Notes: a model not told the origin generated them from the letters alone. A DNA stretch of 64,000 nt from Flammeovirga yaeyamensis (GCF_018736045.1 NZ_CP076132.1:486001-550000); one strand, 5' to 3'. Counted from the first letter of the stretch, positions 15,696 through 25,356 are shown. A program made the numbers and translations.

Positions 15696-17735
15696 TTATA
15701 ATCTGATTAATAATAGAGTAAAATCATCGTCCATGGCTTTTTTACCCATAAAGCCATAAATATCTTCTAAGATTTTATTGGCAATCTCTTTTAAAGGTAA
15801 TTCGTGATATTCTTCGATGATTTTTTTCATATGCTCATATCCATACTCATCGATACCGTTTTTACTTCTAGCTTCAGTAATACCGTCGGTATATAAAATC
15901 ATTAAATCGCCGTGATTGTATTTGATTTCATGGTTATGGATAAACTTGCTGTAAGAGTTGTTTCTTACAATACCAAGTCCTAAGCCTCTATTTTCTAAGA
16001 ATTGAGCTTCTTGTTTTTCTGTGTCGTAATATAAAGTTGGACAGTGGCCTGCTCTTGCAAAATCCACTTTCATTTCGTCAGTATTTACATGCAGATAAGT
16101 CGCTGTAATGAAAGTATCTCTCTGAATACATCCCGTTAAAGCAGCATTGGCTTTTGTAAAGAATTCATCAGGTTTAATACTTTCTTCTCTAGCTAACGAC
16201 TGATAAATGCCTTTCATTTGCGCCATATTAAAGGCTGCTTTAGGTCCTTTACCAGAAACATCGGCAATAATAAAACTCACTTCATGGTCATTGAGACGGT
16301 GCATATCGTAATAATCACCACCTACTACAATTGCAGGTTCCCAAGTCACATAAACTTCTATATTTTCGTTGATTTCTAAACTCTTCGGCATCAATGCTTC
16401 TTGCGTTTGTTTGGCAATTTGCATTGAGTTTTTGTATACCTCATTTTTTACTGCTTTTGAGAGTAAATCGAGGTTGAAAAGCGCAATTCCTGCTTGAGCC
16501 ACATAAGTATTCACCGTAGACTGCATTACAGAATCGATGGAATTGTGTAGCCTTTTAACCAATATCAAAGAATCTCTTACCTGTTGATCTACAATAATTG
16601 GTATCGCTAGGATTGAACGGTAATTTCTATTGGCGTTCTCTTTTCTGAAATAAGGTTGATAGTTCAATTTAAGAGGTGCACCTCCATTATAAGGAGCGTT
16701 TCTTAGATCTGAAAGCACTTGTCTAACATCCTCCTCGTCAATACCCGTAACAACTTTTACTTCGTAGTCATTACTCATAATCCATCCAGCATCAGCTTGA
16801 ATGCTTTTTAAAGAACTGTTGAGTAATACTCTATATACATCAGATTCTTTTTTCCCGTCTCTTACAGCTAAACTTAGATTTCTGAAACTAGAAATTTCTT
16901 GTTCTTTTTTCTCGAAAACACTTGATGTTGGTAAACTAAACAACATAAACAAGGTAGAAGAGGCTGCGTAAACAAATACAAAAATTAATAATGTTAGCGG
17001 GAATAAGTTCTTGACGATATCATCAGAGACTAAGGATTGCTCGTAGAAATAGAATTTTAAACTGGCAACAAAATAACTTAAAGCTAATATGATAAAGCCC
17101 AATTTAAATATTCCTTGAATTTTCTGCTGGAAATTTAAGTGAGGTACCCATCTTACATTCACTGATATCATTAAAATCCATAGCGTAAGGAAAATACTTG
17201 GGATTTTAAAATAGACATCGATGGTCCCAATTCTAAAGAAGTGAGCCACCATGGTAATACCTAAAAATATTTCGAACAAAAGCCACGTATAGTGCGTAAA
17301 GCGTGTCTGTTCAAACAAGATGAGCTTTTTCCAAGTTACAAAGGTACTGATCAGCAAAGTCATCAGTAAGGTAAACTCCACATGGAAAAATATGGCATAT
17401 AGGACGGGTAGATTGTATTCTAAATCGTCTCTAAGCCACGTTAACAGAATATTTACTCCCATAGAGAGTAAGGTGGAGAGCAAAGCAACGACAAATATTT
17501 GCCAGAGCAGTCCTTGGAAATCCCTTTCTTTGGGTTGAAAAAAGATCCAAATATTAAAATAGGTGGTAATGATCCACACATTTAATATTAAACCTTTAAC
17601 AAAAGAAGGGAAAGGAGCATGAGGAATTTGTTCATCCGTTAAATATTGTTCTTGTACGCCTATGAAAAGAAGTAGCACCCAACTGATAATACAGACAATG
17701 GTACTTATTCTTTTTACGCTATTGTAGCTGAACAT
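15696..17735 (-). CDS. Membrane-bound GAF-SpoIIE (PP2C-type) serine phosphatase
   Basis: 679 residues. The N-terminal 270 residues hold about seven transmembrane helices. A GAF-like sensor region follows (about 285-440). A PP2C/SpoIIE phosphatase domain fills residues about 460-679, with VVGGDYYDMHRL, FIIADVSGKGPKAAFNMAQMKG, FARAGHCPTLYY, LYTDGITEARS and MDDDFTLLLIRL supplying the Mn-binding aspartates. Such proteins dephosphorylate anti-anti-sigma factors in partner-switching stress control. No STAS or HATPase partner is adjacent, so the substrate is unknown. It is transcribed away from the divergent BamA-like gene. Confidence 0.9.
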   Translation of the reverse strand: MFSYNSVKRISTIVCIISWVLLLFIGVQEQYLTDEQIPHAPFPSFVKGLILNVWIITTYFNIWIFFQPKERDFQGLLWQIFVVALLSTLLSMGVNILLTWLRDDLEYNLPVLYAIFFHVEFTLLMTLLISTFVTWKKLILFEQTRFTHYTWLLFEIFLGITMVAHFFRIGTIDVYFKIPSIFLTLWILMISVNVRWVPHLNFQQKIQGIFKLGFIILALSYFVASLKFYFYEQSLVSDDIVKNLFPLTLLIFVFVYAASSTLFMLFSLPTSSVFEKKEQEISSFRNLSLAVRDGKKESDVYRVLLNSSLKSIQADAGWIMSNDYEVKVVTGIDEEDVRQVLSDLRNAPYNGGAPLKLNYQPYFRKENANRNYRSILAIPIIVDQQVRDSLILVKRLHNSIDSVMQSTVNTYVAQAGIALFNLDLLSKAVKNEVYKNSMQIAKQTQEALMPKSLEINENIEVYVTWEPAIVVGGDYYDMHRLNDHEVSFIIADVSGKGPKAAFNMAQMKGIYQSLAREESIKPDEFFTKANAALTGCIQRDTFITATYLHVNTDEMKVDFARAGHCPTLYYDTEKQEAQFLENRGLGLGIVRNNSYSKFIHNHEIKYNHGDLMILYTDGITEARSKNGIDEYGYEHMKKIIEEYHELPLKEIANKILEDIYGFMGKKAMDDDFTLLLIRL

Positions 17736-17933
17736 TTCGGATATTTTTACAGCTCCTTTAATAATAAATTAAAATTTAATTTTGAAATTCAATCAAATGG
17801 TTCATCAAGACAATAAAAGAATATATATTGCATATCCGATTTTGTATTGGTGTAGCATTCGTTTAACAAATATAATCGACAAATTGTGCTTTTCTATAAA
17901 TAAAGCAACAATCTTAGTCGAACATGTAAATGC

Positions 17934-19448
17934 TTGATTTTTTTAACAAGCCTTGTGAGAAATAAACAGAGAAATACATATAGATTTAAAATAAATAAAC
18001 TCAGTTTTCTTTTTATGATCAATGCATTATTAATGTGTTGGTCGGTAGATACTTATGCCCAAAATGATTTACTATTGACTGGGCTAGATCAATATGAAGA
18101 AGATACTGTAGGTTATGTTAGAATTAATAAAATATCATTTATTGGTAATAAAAAAACACACCCAAAAATTATTACCAGAGAACTTGATATACGCGATGGG
18201 TCATTAGTGCCTAAAAAAGGGATAAAAGACTATATCACCACAGAAAGAAATAAAGTTTTCAACACTCAATTATTCGAATCTGTAGATGTTTTGGTCACAC
18301 AACAAGGAAAAGATACCTTAAATGTGGACTTTATCATGGTAGAACGTTGGTATACTTGGCCTGTTCCTCTTATTGAGTTAGCAGATAGAAGTTTTAACGA
18401 ATGGTGGAATAATAGAGATGCTGACCTGGGAAGAATTCAATATGGCCTCGATTTCAAGCAGAAAAACATGAGAGGACGTAATGAAACACTTCATCTATTA
18501 ATCAAATTAGGGTTCTCAAGACAATTTACATTAGGATATTCCTTTCCTTATATTGATAAAAAACAAAAGACGAGTTTATCCTTCAGAACGAGCTACAAAG
18601 AGGAAACTACTGTAGCCTATAAAACTGAAGAGAATAAATTCGTGGAATACGAAAACGATACTGAAGTACAAAGACGTTCTTGGAATGGACAGGTAAACTT
18701 TGGTAAACGATACGGTTTTTACGATCATCATAACCTTAATTTTGGTTTCACTTACGATAAAGTAAATGATACTATTGCCGTATTAAATCCAGATTTCTTC
18801 CTTGATGGCCGAACAGAGTTGAGGTATTTCACTATGAAATATACCTACACTCGAGATAAAAGGGATATTACTAGCTATCCTCTGAACGGATACTACTTAC
18901 AATTCGGATTAGAAAAAGTGGGTCTAGGCATTTTTGATGATCTTAATACTTTGAATCTTCAATGGTCAACTTGGAAATTTTGGAATATTAAACAAGCCAA
19001 TCGATTCTATTACTCTATTGGATTTGCAGGTAAATTAGGGTTCCCTGAATTAGTGCCTTATAATCAAATGCGTGCTTTAGGATATGGAAATATGTTAGTG
19101 AGAGGATACGATAATTATGTTATTGAAGGTCAGAATGCAGGTGTTTTAAAGAATGAACTTCGATTAAGAGCATTCTCTACTTCATTGAGTTTTCAGAATA
19201 TCATCCGATCAAAACATATAAAAAGAGTACCTATAGATGTTTTAGTGAAAGGTTACATTGATACAGGTTATGCTCGTTTCAATGGAGTAGATCCCACAAA
19301 TGCTCGATTTACAAATACACCACTATTAGGTTATGGATTTGGTATCGACTTTGTCACTTTTTACAGTTCAGTGCTTAAGTTTGAATATTCATTTAATCGT
19401 CACGGAGACGGAGGAGGATTGTATTTCTATTATTCAGTAGACTTATAA
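17934..19448 (+). CDS. BamA/TamA-family outer membrane protein
   Basis: 504 residues from TTG at 17934. GTG at 17955 or ATG at 18015 are alternatives, and the basic n-region KQRNTYRFKINK before LSFLFMINALLMCWSVDTYAQ favours one of the upstream starts. One POTRA-like region (about 60-135: VRINKISFIGNKKTHPKIITRELDIRDG) precedes a 16-strand-type Omp85 barrel ending LKFEYSFNRHGDGGGLYFYYSVDL. It is shorter than canonical BamA, which has five POTRAs, so it is a small Omp85-family member of unassigned role, perhaps in surface protein or lipid insertion. It is convergent with the ArsR gene, 4 bp away. Confidence 0.82.
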   Translation: MIFLTSLVRNKQRNTYRFKINKLSFLFMINALLMCWSVDTYAQNDLLLTGLDQYEEDTVGYVRINKISFIGNKKTHPKIITRELDIRDGSLVPKKGIKDYITTERNKVFNTQLFESVDVLVTQQGKDTLNVDFIMVERWYTWPVPLIELADRSFNEWWNNRDADLGRIQYGLDFKQKNMRGRNETLHLLIKLGFSRQFTLGYSFPYIDKKQKTSLSFRTSYKEETTVAYKTEENKFVEYENDTEVQRRSWNGQVNFGKRYGFYDHHNLNFGFTYDKVNDTIAVLNPDFFLDGRTELRYFTMKYTYTRDKRDITSYPLNGYYLQFGLEKVGLGIFDDLNTLNLQWSTWKFWNIKQANRFYYSIGFAGKLGFPELVPYNQMRALGYGNMLVRGYDNYVIEGQNAGVLKNELRLRAFSTSLSFQNIIRSKHIKRVPIDVLVKGYIDTGYARFNGVDPTNARFTNTPLLGYGFGIDFVTFYSSVLKFEYSFNRHGDGGGLYFYYSVDL

Positions 19449-19452
19449 TCAA

Positions 19453-19743
19453 TTAGCCCATATTGCACTCACAGTCCTCTAAACAAGACATGATGTTCAA
19501 CACCGCCTTTTCTTTTAAAGAGTAGAAAATGTTCTTTCCTTCTCTTTGAGAAGATAAAATACCCTTCAATTTCATATTAGAAAGATGATGTGAAGTAAGT
19601 GATTGCTCACAGTTCAACTTTTCACAAATCTCACTTACAGACAATCGATTATTACAATCTAATAGTTCTAGTATTCTAAGTCTTACGGGATGGGCAATTG
19701 TTTTTAAAATAAAAGCTGCCTTTTCTGCCTTATCGTATTCCAT
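19453..19743 (-). CDS. ArsR/SmtB-family transcriptional regulator
   Basis: 96 residues with a winged helix: LKTIAHPVRLRILELLDCNNRLSVSEICEKLNCEQSLTSHHLSNMKLKGILSSQREGKNIFYSLKEK is the classic ArsR core (described here in parts: HPVRLRILELL, then SVSEICEKL, then SLTSHHLSNMK). The C-terminus has three Cys (SCLEDCECNMG) plus Cys in CNNR and LNCEQ, which suggests a thiol or metal sensor; the inducer is unknown. It likely autoregulates through the inverted repeat just upstream. No transporter or reductase gene is next to it. Confidence 0.9.
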   Translation of the reverse strand: MEYDKAEKAAFILKTIAHPVRLRILELLDCNNRLSVSEICEKLNCEQSLTSHHLSNMKLKGILSSQREGKNIFYSLKEKAVLNIMSCLEDCECNMG

Positions 19744-19746
19744 ATT

Positions 19747-19776
19747 TATTCTGATAATTAATAGAATACAAATATA
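19747..19776 (-). promoter_or_regulatory. Promoter and candidate operator of the arsR-like gene
   Basis: On the minus strand TATATTTG (19776-19769) is a perfect -7 element. Between it and the ATG, TATTCT (19747-19752) and AGAATA (19763-19768) form an inverted repeat that could be the repressor site. Confidence 0.4.
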
Positions 19777-19814
19777 CGATTCATGAATAAATGATCATAT
19801 GATAAAATCGTTTA

Positions 19815-21134
19815 TTATGAATGTTTTTCAATTTCTTTCACTTTTAATGTGGTTTTCTGATTCAAAACATGATGTCCAATTCCACATTCCATGCATTTTT
19901 TATCTGCACAATAGTTATTATATAATTCTATAAACGCTTGAGAATCTAACGCTGACCGTATGTTTAGCCCAAGTTGTTTAAAAACTTTGGTGATCTTATT
20001 GTGTTCAGCGGTGATAGATTCTAATAAATCAATTGCTTTTTCTTTGTATTGATCGTTCCCTTTGTCGATTCCATAAGCAAATTGTAGAGGTACTATTACA
20101 TTAATCAGTATAGAGTCTAAAGTCTTTTTTCCTATATGTTTCTCGTGTTTTGACTTTGATTCTACCCCAAACCGATAATGCGAATTCCAATAGGAGGAAG
20201 TTGGGATATCCATTAATCTATAAAATGAAACTTTATTTTGAACATGTAAAAAAGCAGAACATAAATGAGGTATTTCTGTCATGATTCTGCTTAATTGAGC
20301 AATTCTGATACTAGGGAAGTTAGCAGGCCGAAGTCTTAAAAAATTCCATTGATGTTGTTTCATCTCTTTATCTCCCAAATTGTATTTATGCTGAAGAAAT
20401 CGAAACTCTTTGTACAATTTCTGCTCGTAAAGATCATTTGATGTGGATTGAAGAAAACCTGCTGCCCCAAAAAGAAGTGCTTCGTTGGTAATTGGTAAGT
20501 GAGCGTTTAATCGTAATAATTTGGCAGGGATAATATCAGATAATTGCTTTAGGGGTGTGTTGTTGACTTTCATTCCTAAATATTGAGCAAAGAAACTATA
20601 AGTGGTTTCTTCCCAATCTCTTTCTTTTTCATCAAGTAATGATAAAATAAACTGAGCTTTCCTTTCTATTCTATCCACTAACACTCTGTCCAACATCTGC
20701 ATTCGCTTTATTCTAGGGACATCATCAATATTTTCTTTACATGAGATAGAATGATTAGTATGTAAAAGGTGTTCGTAATTGATTAAAATATTGGTCTTCA
20801 AAATTCCATTCAGAACTAAAGAAGGGATAGTAGTTTTATCTTGATGAAATACATCAACATCATTTTCATAGACTACATGAAGAATAACATTGTCATATTT
20901 CAAGTCATTTTCATGATGATGTTGATACCATTCAGAAGCCTTATGATGAATTTCGACATGACCATGCCATTCTATAGCGTTGATGACAATGACTGCATCC
21001 AAAAAATCGGGACCAGCATTATGGTTATGGTAACCGGGAAATTTAATGGTAATAGATTCACCTTGAGTGGTGTATATGTCAGATTGTTGGAAATATTTGT
21101 ATTGCCATACAAAATGTAAAAAGTCTTCGCGCAT
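19815..21134 (-). CDS. DUF2851 family protein
   Basis: 439 residues. The N-terminal region MREDFLHFVWQYKYF, with IKFPGYHNHNAGPDFLDA and WHGHVEIHHKASEWYQHHH, is the hallmark of DUF2851, a family widespread in Bacteroidota with a nuclease-like look (conserved His/Asp/Glu) but no proven function. A C-terminal Cys group (CADKKCMECGIGHHVL) could bind metal. It is not clearly in an operon. It may be functionally linked to nucleic-acid processing, but that is inference only. Confidence 0.8.
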   Translation of the reverse strand: MREDFLHFVWQYKYFQQSDIYTTQGESITIKFPGYHNHNAGPDFLDAVIVINAIEWHGHVEIHHKASEWYQHHHENDLKYDNVILHVVYENDVDVFHQDKTTIPSLVLNGILKTNILINYEHLLHTNHSISCKENIDDVPRIKRMQMLDRVLVDRIERKAQFILSLLDEKERDWEETTYSFFAQYLGMKVNNTPLKQLSDIIPAKLLRLNAHLPITNEALLFGAAGFLQSTSNDLYEQKLYKEFRFLQHKYNLGDKEMKQHQWNFLRLRPANFPSIRIAQLSRIMTEIPHLCSAFLHVQNKVSFYRLMDIPTSSYWNSHYRFGVESKSKHEKHIGKKTLDSILINVIVPLQFAYGIDKGNDQYKEKAIDLLESITAEHNKITKVFKQLGLNIRSALDSQAFIELYNNYCADKKCMECGIGHHVLNQKTTLKVKEIEKHS

Positions 21135-21189
21135 GAGAATAGTTATTAGAATCGTACTTTCCGAAGATAGTTATCATTTTGAAGACCAC

Positions 21190-21223
21190 AAAAAAGCCAA
21201 GAGAAAATTTCCCTTGGCCTTTT
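21190..21223 (-). terminator. Terminator of the TPR-like protein gene
   Basis: GGCCAAG-type and CTTGGC-type arms (about 21192-21201 and 21213-21223, one bulge) end, on the minus strand, in a T run. Confidence 0.75.
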
Positions 21224-21263
21224 AAAACTGTTATGCTTATTTTTCTACTATATTATTTTTCGA

Positions 21264-21674
21264 CTATTTATATTGTCTTGCATACACAAGAACTTTTCTT
21301 TGTAGTCTATCTATATCTTTTTGATCTACTGAGTGTAAACCTAATTCTAATGCCTTAAAGTAAGCGTCTCTAGCTTTTTCAGGTTGACCAACTCTAACGT
21401 AATAATCACCTAAAACTTCAACTGATTTACTATTTTCATTGATACTTAATGCATGATCAATCCAACCTTTAGCCATTTCTAAATCGGCGTTCCAGTTAAT
21501 AGCCAACTCAGCAGCATTTGTATATGTTTCGTAATCTGATTTGTCTGCTCCTTTAATCATTTTTACCAACTTTGCTGAATTTTCCTCTGTAGGTAATTCC
21601 AAATCGTTTGTATTGGCAAAAGAAGCTAAACTTAATGATAATAAGAATGATAGAGTGATGATAAACTGTTTCAT
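21264..21674 (-). CDS. Small exported TPR-like protein
   Basis: 136 residues: signal peptide MKQFIITLSFLLSLSLASFA, then helical repeats. SKSVEVLGDYYVRVGQPEKARDAYFKALELG, read in two parts, is a tetratricopeptide unit (VLGDYYVRVGQ / PEKARDAYFKALEL), preceded by a weaker one at LAINWNADLEMAKGWIDHAL. Expected in the periplasm as a protein-interaction module. Partner unknown. Ends in a clear terminator. Confidence 0.7.
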   Translation of the reverse strand: MKQFIITLSFLLSLSLASFANTNDLELPTEENSAKLVKMIKGADKSDYETYTNAAELAINWNADLEMAKGWIDHALSINENSKSVEVLGDYYVRVGQPEKARDAYFKALELGLHSVDQKDIDRLQRKVLVYARQYK

Positions 21675-22017
21675 AATTGTATTTAGTATTTAAGTATTTT
21701 AAAAATTAATTTGACACACTATCTATTATTCCAAGTTGATGCCAAAAAAATATAACTAAAACTAAATCAGTTAGTTATGTGATAGAAATATTTTTTCAGC
21801 TCAAAAACACCGTTCGATTTCGAACGCTATTTCAACGGGTTGAACACATTGTTACTCATATCCGAACACTTTGTGTTTACATTCATTAATTGGGTTGCGT
21901 TTTGAAGTAAAAACTTCAGAATTAGTTTAATTATCATTAGATAATGTGATAATTCCTTTAAATATTTTAGAGTGGTTTCATCGAATAAGTTAATTTTGTT
22001 TCTCAAAACAGAAAAAG
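21675..22017. other. Intergenic region between divergent genes, with ptrB promoter element
   Basis: No gene seen. TAATTTTG at 21992-21999 is a perfect -7 element about 18 bp before the ptrB ATG; I see no good -33 TTG at the right distance. The rest is AT-rich. Confidence 0.5.
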
Positions 22018-24090
22018 ATGAAAAACAATATCACACCGCCTATTGCACGACGTGAACCAAAAGTGCTAGAGAAACACGGAGATAAACGTACTGACCCTTA
22101 TTACTGGATGCGTGATAGAGAAAATCAAGAAGTAATTGATTACCTCAATGCAGAGAATAAGTATATAGACGATGTGATGTCTGAACATAAACAGTTCGAA
22201 GAAGATTTATTTCAGGAACTGAAAGGTCGTATCCAAGAAAAAGATGAAAGCGTTCCTTATAAAGCGAGAGATTACTTTTACTATGTGCGTTATATAGAAG
22301 GTGGAGAGTATCCTTTGTATTGCCGTAAGAAAGGCAACTTGGAAGCAGAGGAGGAAGTGATGTTGAACGCCAACGATCATGCAAAAGATCAAAGCTATTA
22401 CAAGATCGGAGGAATGACTGTCGGTGAGGATCAAAATCTTTTGGCTTATTCTGAAGATGTAGTAGGTAGAAGAATCTATACTGTTCGATTTAAAAACATC
22501 GATACCAACGAAATTTTAGAAGATGTTTTAGAAGAAACCACAGGTGATGCCGTATGGGCTGCTGATGGAAAAACACTTTTCTATACCACTCAAGATAAAG
22601 AAACGCTTCGTCCAGATAAAGTTTGGAGACACACACTAGGTACTCCGCAATCTGATGATGTAGTTGTGTATGAAGAAAACGACGATACTTTCTGGATTGG
22701 TGTGAGGAGAACAAAGTCAAGAGAATATTTAGCGATTGAATCGGGTTCTACTTTAACCACAGAGACAAGAATTCTGAAAGCAGATAATCCTACAGGTGAA
22801 TTCAAAGCGTTTCTTCCAAGAGAGAGAAAACACGAATACAGTATCTCTCATTTCAATGGTGCATTTTATGTAGTGACCAACTGGGAAGCAAAGAACTTCC
22901 GTTTAATGAAAGTTGCCGAAAATGTAGATACCACAAATAAAGAAAACTGGGAAGAGGTCATCGCTCATCGTGACGATACAATGATCGAAGGCTTGGACAT
23001 CTTCAAAAACTTTTATGTTGTAGAGGAGAGAAGAGATGGCCTAGTACATATCAGAATTATTAAATGGGAAGATGGATCTGAGCATTATTTAGATTTTGGC
23101 GAAGAGACGTATTCTGCGTGGACAAGTGCTAACCCAGATTTTAATACTGATATCCTTCGTTACGGCTACAATTCTCTAACTACACCTTACTCTGAGTACG
23201 ATTACAATATGATCGATCGCTCAAAAGTGCTTTTAAAGCAACAGAAAGTAGTTGGTAAATTCGATCCGAACGATTACGAAGCAAAACGTTTATATGCTAC
23301 AGCCAAAGATGGTGTAAAAGTGCCGATCTCAGTAGTCTACAAAAAAGGATTTAAATTAAATGGTGAACATCCTTTATATATGACTGGCTATGGATCTTAT
23401 GGTATTTCATATGATGTAGCCTTTTCACCATCAAGAATTAGTTTGATGGAAAGAGGGTATGCCTATGCTATTGCTCATATTCGAGGAGGTGAAGACTTAG
23501 GTCGTGCTTGGTACGAAGACGGCAAGCTTCTCAAAAAGAAAAACACATTTGATGATTTTATCGCTTGTTCTGAATATTTGATAGATCAGAAATATACATC
23601 AGCCGATAAATTTGTAGTCAATGGCGGATCAGCCGGAGGATTATTAATGGGGGCTGTAGTTAACGCTCGACCAGATTTATACAAATTAGTCATTGCAGAC
23701 GTACCATTCGTTGATGTAGTGACCACAATGTTGGATGAATCTATTCCATTAACCACTGGAGAATATGATGAGTGGGGTAATCCAAACGATAAGGAGTATT
23801 ATGATTACATGTTATCGTACTCACCATATGATCAAGTAGAGAAGAAAAGTTATCCACACTTATTGATTACTTCAGGTTTGCACGATTCTCAGGTTCAATA
23901 TTGGGAACCTACAAAATGGGCGGCCAAACTAAGAATCGAAAACACTAGTGATAACTACATCTTCCTTAAAACAAATATGGATGCAGGTCACAGTGGAGCA
24001 TCAGGTCGTTTTCAACGTTTCAAAGAAGTAGCATTTGAATATGCGACTATTTTTGCGATTGTGACGCCGGATCAGATGAAGCCTTTGTAA
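22018..24090 (+). CDS. ptrB: Oligopeptidase B (S9A prolyl oligopeptidase family)
   Basis: 690 residues, the normal length. Serine endopeptidase that cleaves short peptides after Arg/Lys. The N-terminal beta-propeller begins with PPIARREPKVLEKHGDKRTDPYYWMRDRENQEV (split: ARREPKVLEKHGDKR, DPYYWMRDR). The C-terminal alpha/beta hydrolase domain has YGSYG, HIRGGEDLGRAWYEDGK, nucleophile Ser538 in NGGSAGGLL, Asp623 in SGLHDSQV and His658 in DAGHSGASGRF. YDEWGNPNDKEYYDYMLSYSPYD is typical of OpdB. No signal peptide, so cytoplasmic. Monocistronic, with promoter and terminator. Confidence 0.95.
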   Translation: MKNNITPPIARREPKVLEKHGDKRTDPYYWMRDRENQEVIDYLNAENKYIDDVMSEHKQFEEDLFQELKGRIQEKDESVPYKARDYFYYVRYIEGGEYPLYCRKKGNLEAEEEVMLNANDHAKDQSYYKIGGMTVGEDQNLLAYSEDVVGRRIYTVRFKNIDTNEILEDVLEETTGDAVWAADGKTLFYTTQDKETLRPDKVWRHTLGTPQSDDVVVYEENDDTFWIGVRRTKSREYLAIESGSTLTTETRILKADNPTGEFKAFLPRERKHEYSISHFNGAFYVVTNWEAKNFRLMKVAENVDTTNKENWEEVIAHRDDTMIEGLDIFKNFYVVEERRDGLVHIRIIKWEDGSEHYLDFGEETYSAWTSANPDFNTDILRYGYNSLTTPYSEYDYNMIDRSKVLLKQQKVVGKFDPNDYEAKRLYATAKDGVKVPISVVYKKGFKLNGEHPLYMTGYGSYGISYDVAFSPSRISLMERGYAYAIAHIRGGEDLGRAWYEDGKLLKKKNTFDDFIACSEYLIDQKYTSADKFVVNGGSAGGLLMGAVVNARPDLYKLVIADVPFVDVVTTMLDESIPLTTGEYDEWGNPNDKEYYDYMLSYSPYDQVEKKSYPHLLITSGLHDSQVQYWEPTKWAAKLRIENTSDNYIFLKTNMDAGHSGASGRFQRFKEVAFEYATIFAIVTPDQMKPL

Positions 24091-24202
24091 AATAGTTAGT
24101 TTAGATAGCTCATTGGGTACTTCCAGGTTGATTCATGACTAGCGCAAGTTTCCTAACTTGTGCCCGCGTAATGAGGAGCGAACTATCTGCAAAAAATATA
24201 TC

Positions 24203-24239
24203 AAAAAGCCACATTATTACTATATGATGTGGCTTTTTT
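24203..24239 (+). terminator. Rho-independent terminator after ptrB
   Basis: A perfect 12-bp stem, AAAAAGCCACAT (24203-24214) with ATGTGGCTTTTT (24227-24238), continues into Ts. Confidence 0.88.
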
Positions 24240-24437
24240 GTGTCTACATCACACATCATACATCTAACATCACATATTTATAACGCCTGGTTCGTGAAAC
24301 GAGGGGTTGCACCACCTCGTTGGGGAAGATGGGTAAATGGAGAGATTTGAAAAAGAAGAGGAGATGAATAAGACGGTAATTATTAGATGGTTAAATTGAG
24401 GGGTTTCACCACCTCAATAATTGATAAAGTAGTCCAC

Positions 24438-24606
24438 CCTTTAGTTTCTTAGTTCCTTAGTTATTACCGAGGTCGGGAGACCTCTAACGTTTTTAGGCAC
24501 AAATGTCGCTAGCGCTTAACATTTGAGCCAGTATTACTTCTTCCCTCTTACTTCTTACTTAAAACGAGCGTTAAATTTGCTACCTGCTACCTGCTACCTG
24601 CTACCT
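24438..24606. repeat. Mosaic intergenic repeat, copy B
   Basis: About three imperfect CCTTAGTT units (24438-24462), hairpin GAGGTC-GGGA-GACCTC, CAAATGTCGCTAGCGCTTAA with its ACATTTG arm, the CTTCTTCCCTCTTACTTC tract, ACGAGCGTTAAA, and four CTACCTG units ending at 24606. Module order is identical to copies A and C. Unlike them it does not touch a coding sequence; dps begins 130 bp later. Confidence 0.85.
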
Positions 24607-24735
24607 CAATCTTCTTCCATTATCAAAAAAACAGATGTATAATCAAACCTTATATTGATATAAAAATTTATAATTTCCATCTATCAATTACTTTCCTCAC
24701 CTTTGTAATGTTATCAATCAAAAACAAATACAAAA

Positions 24736-25215
24736 ATGGAAACAATAAACATCAACGCAATCGGATTAGAAGTGACAACTGCAAGATCATTAGCAGGTTC
24801 ATTAAATACATTATTAGCTAATTTTCAGTTGTACTATCAAAATTTAAGAGGTTTACACTGGAATATTCAAGGTAAAAATTTCTTTGAGTTACACGCTAAA
24901 TTCGAAGAATTATATACAGGGGCAAATGATAGAGTCGACGAGATTGCCGAAAGAATTTTGACATTAGGAGAACAACCATTGCATACATTTTCTGATTACA
25001 TCGAAGCATCGGAAATTAAGCAAGGAAAAAATATTGTAGACGATCAATCATCAGTAGAATTAGTGAGAAACAATCTAGCGATATTACTTAAGATTGAAAG
25101 ACAGATTTTATCACAAGCAGGAGACGCAGAAGACGAAGGTACAGCTGCACTAATTTCGGAACTTATTAGTGAGCAAGAGAAAACCGTTTGGATGCTGAAT
25201 GCTTGGTTAAACTAA
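24736..25215 (+). CDS. dps: Dps-family ferritin-like DNA-protection protein
   Basis: 159 residues. Dodecameric mini-ferritin that oxidises iron with peroxide and protects DNA during stress. The ferroxidase ligands are visible: His41 in GLHWNIQG, His53 in FFELHAKFEELY, and Asp68 and Glu72 in RVDEIAERI, with canonical spacing. The N-terminal tail is short and not strongly basic, so DNA binding by a Lys tail is uncertain. Monocistronic: a repeat-rich region precedes it and a terminator follows. Confidence 0.93.
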   Translation: METININAIGLEVTTARSLAGSLNTLLANFQLYYQNLRGLHWNIQGKNFFELHAKFEELYTGANDRVDEIAERILTLGEQPLHTFSDYIEASEIKQGKNIVDDQSSVELVRNNLAILLKIERQILSQAGDAEDEGTAALISELISEQEKTVWMLNAWLN

Positions 25216-25283
25216 AGTATAATTTGCTAGAATTTTCATCTCAAACTTTGGACACAGACTTAATTAACCCAAACTTATCAATC

Positions 25284-25316
25284 AAAGCCTCAACATTTAA
25301 TTGTTGAGGTTTTTGT
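25284..25316 (+). terminator. Terminator after dps
   Basis: CCTCAACA (25288-25295) and TGTTGAGG (25302-25309) with a 6-nt loop, then a T run. Confidence 0.85.
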
Positions 25317-25320
25317 TTTT

Positions 25321-25356
25321 ACAAAAAAAGGAGGCTTTGATATCAAAACCTCCTCT
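25321..25356 (-). terminator. Terminator after obgE
   Basis: AGGAGG...CCTCCT arms around a GATATC centre (about 25329-25354). On the minus strand it ends in the T run formed by the A run at 25322-25328. Confidence 0.75.

Larger units (their letters stand above)
24091..24735. other. Long repeat-rich intergenic region between ptrB and dps
   Basis: No gene. Holds in order: the 18-bp motif TAATGAGGAGCGAACTAT (24169-24186, repeated exactly at 56145-56162); the ptrB terminator; two GAGGGGTT-CACCACCTC palindromes (24301-24318 and 24398-24415); mosaic repeat copy B; and AT-rich DNA with a near -7 element CACCTTTG before dps. Confidence 0.7.
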
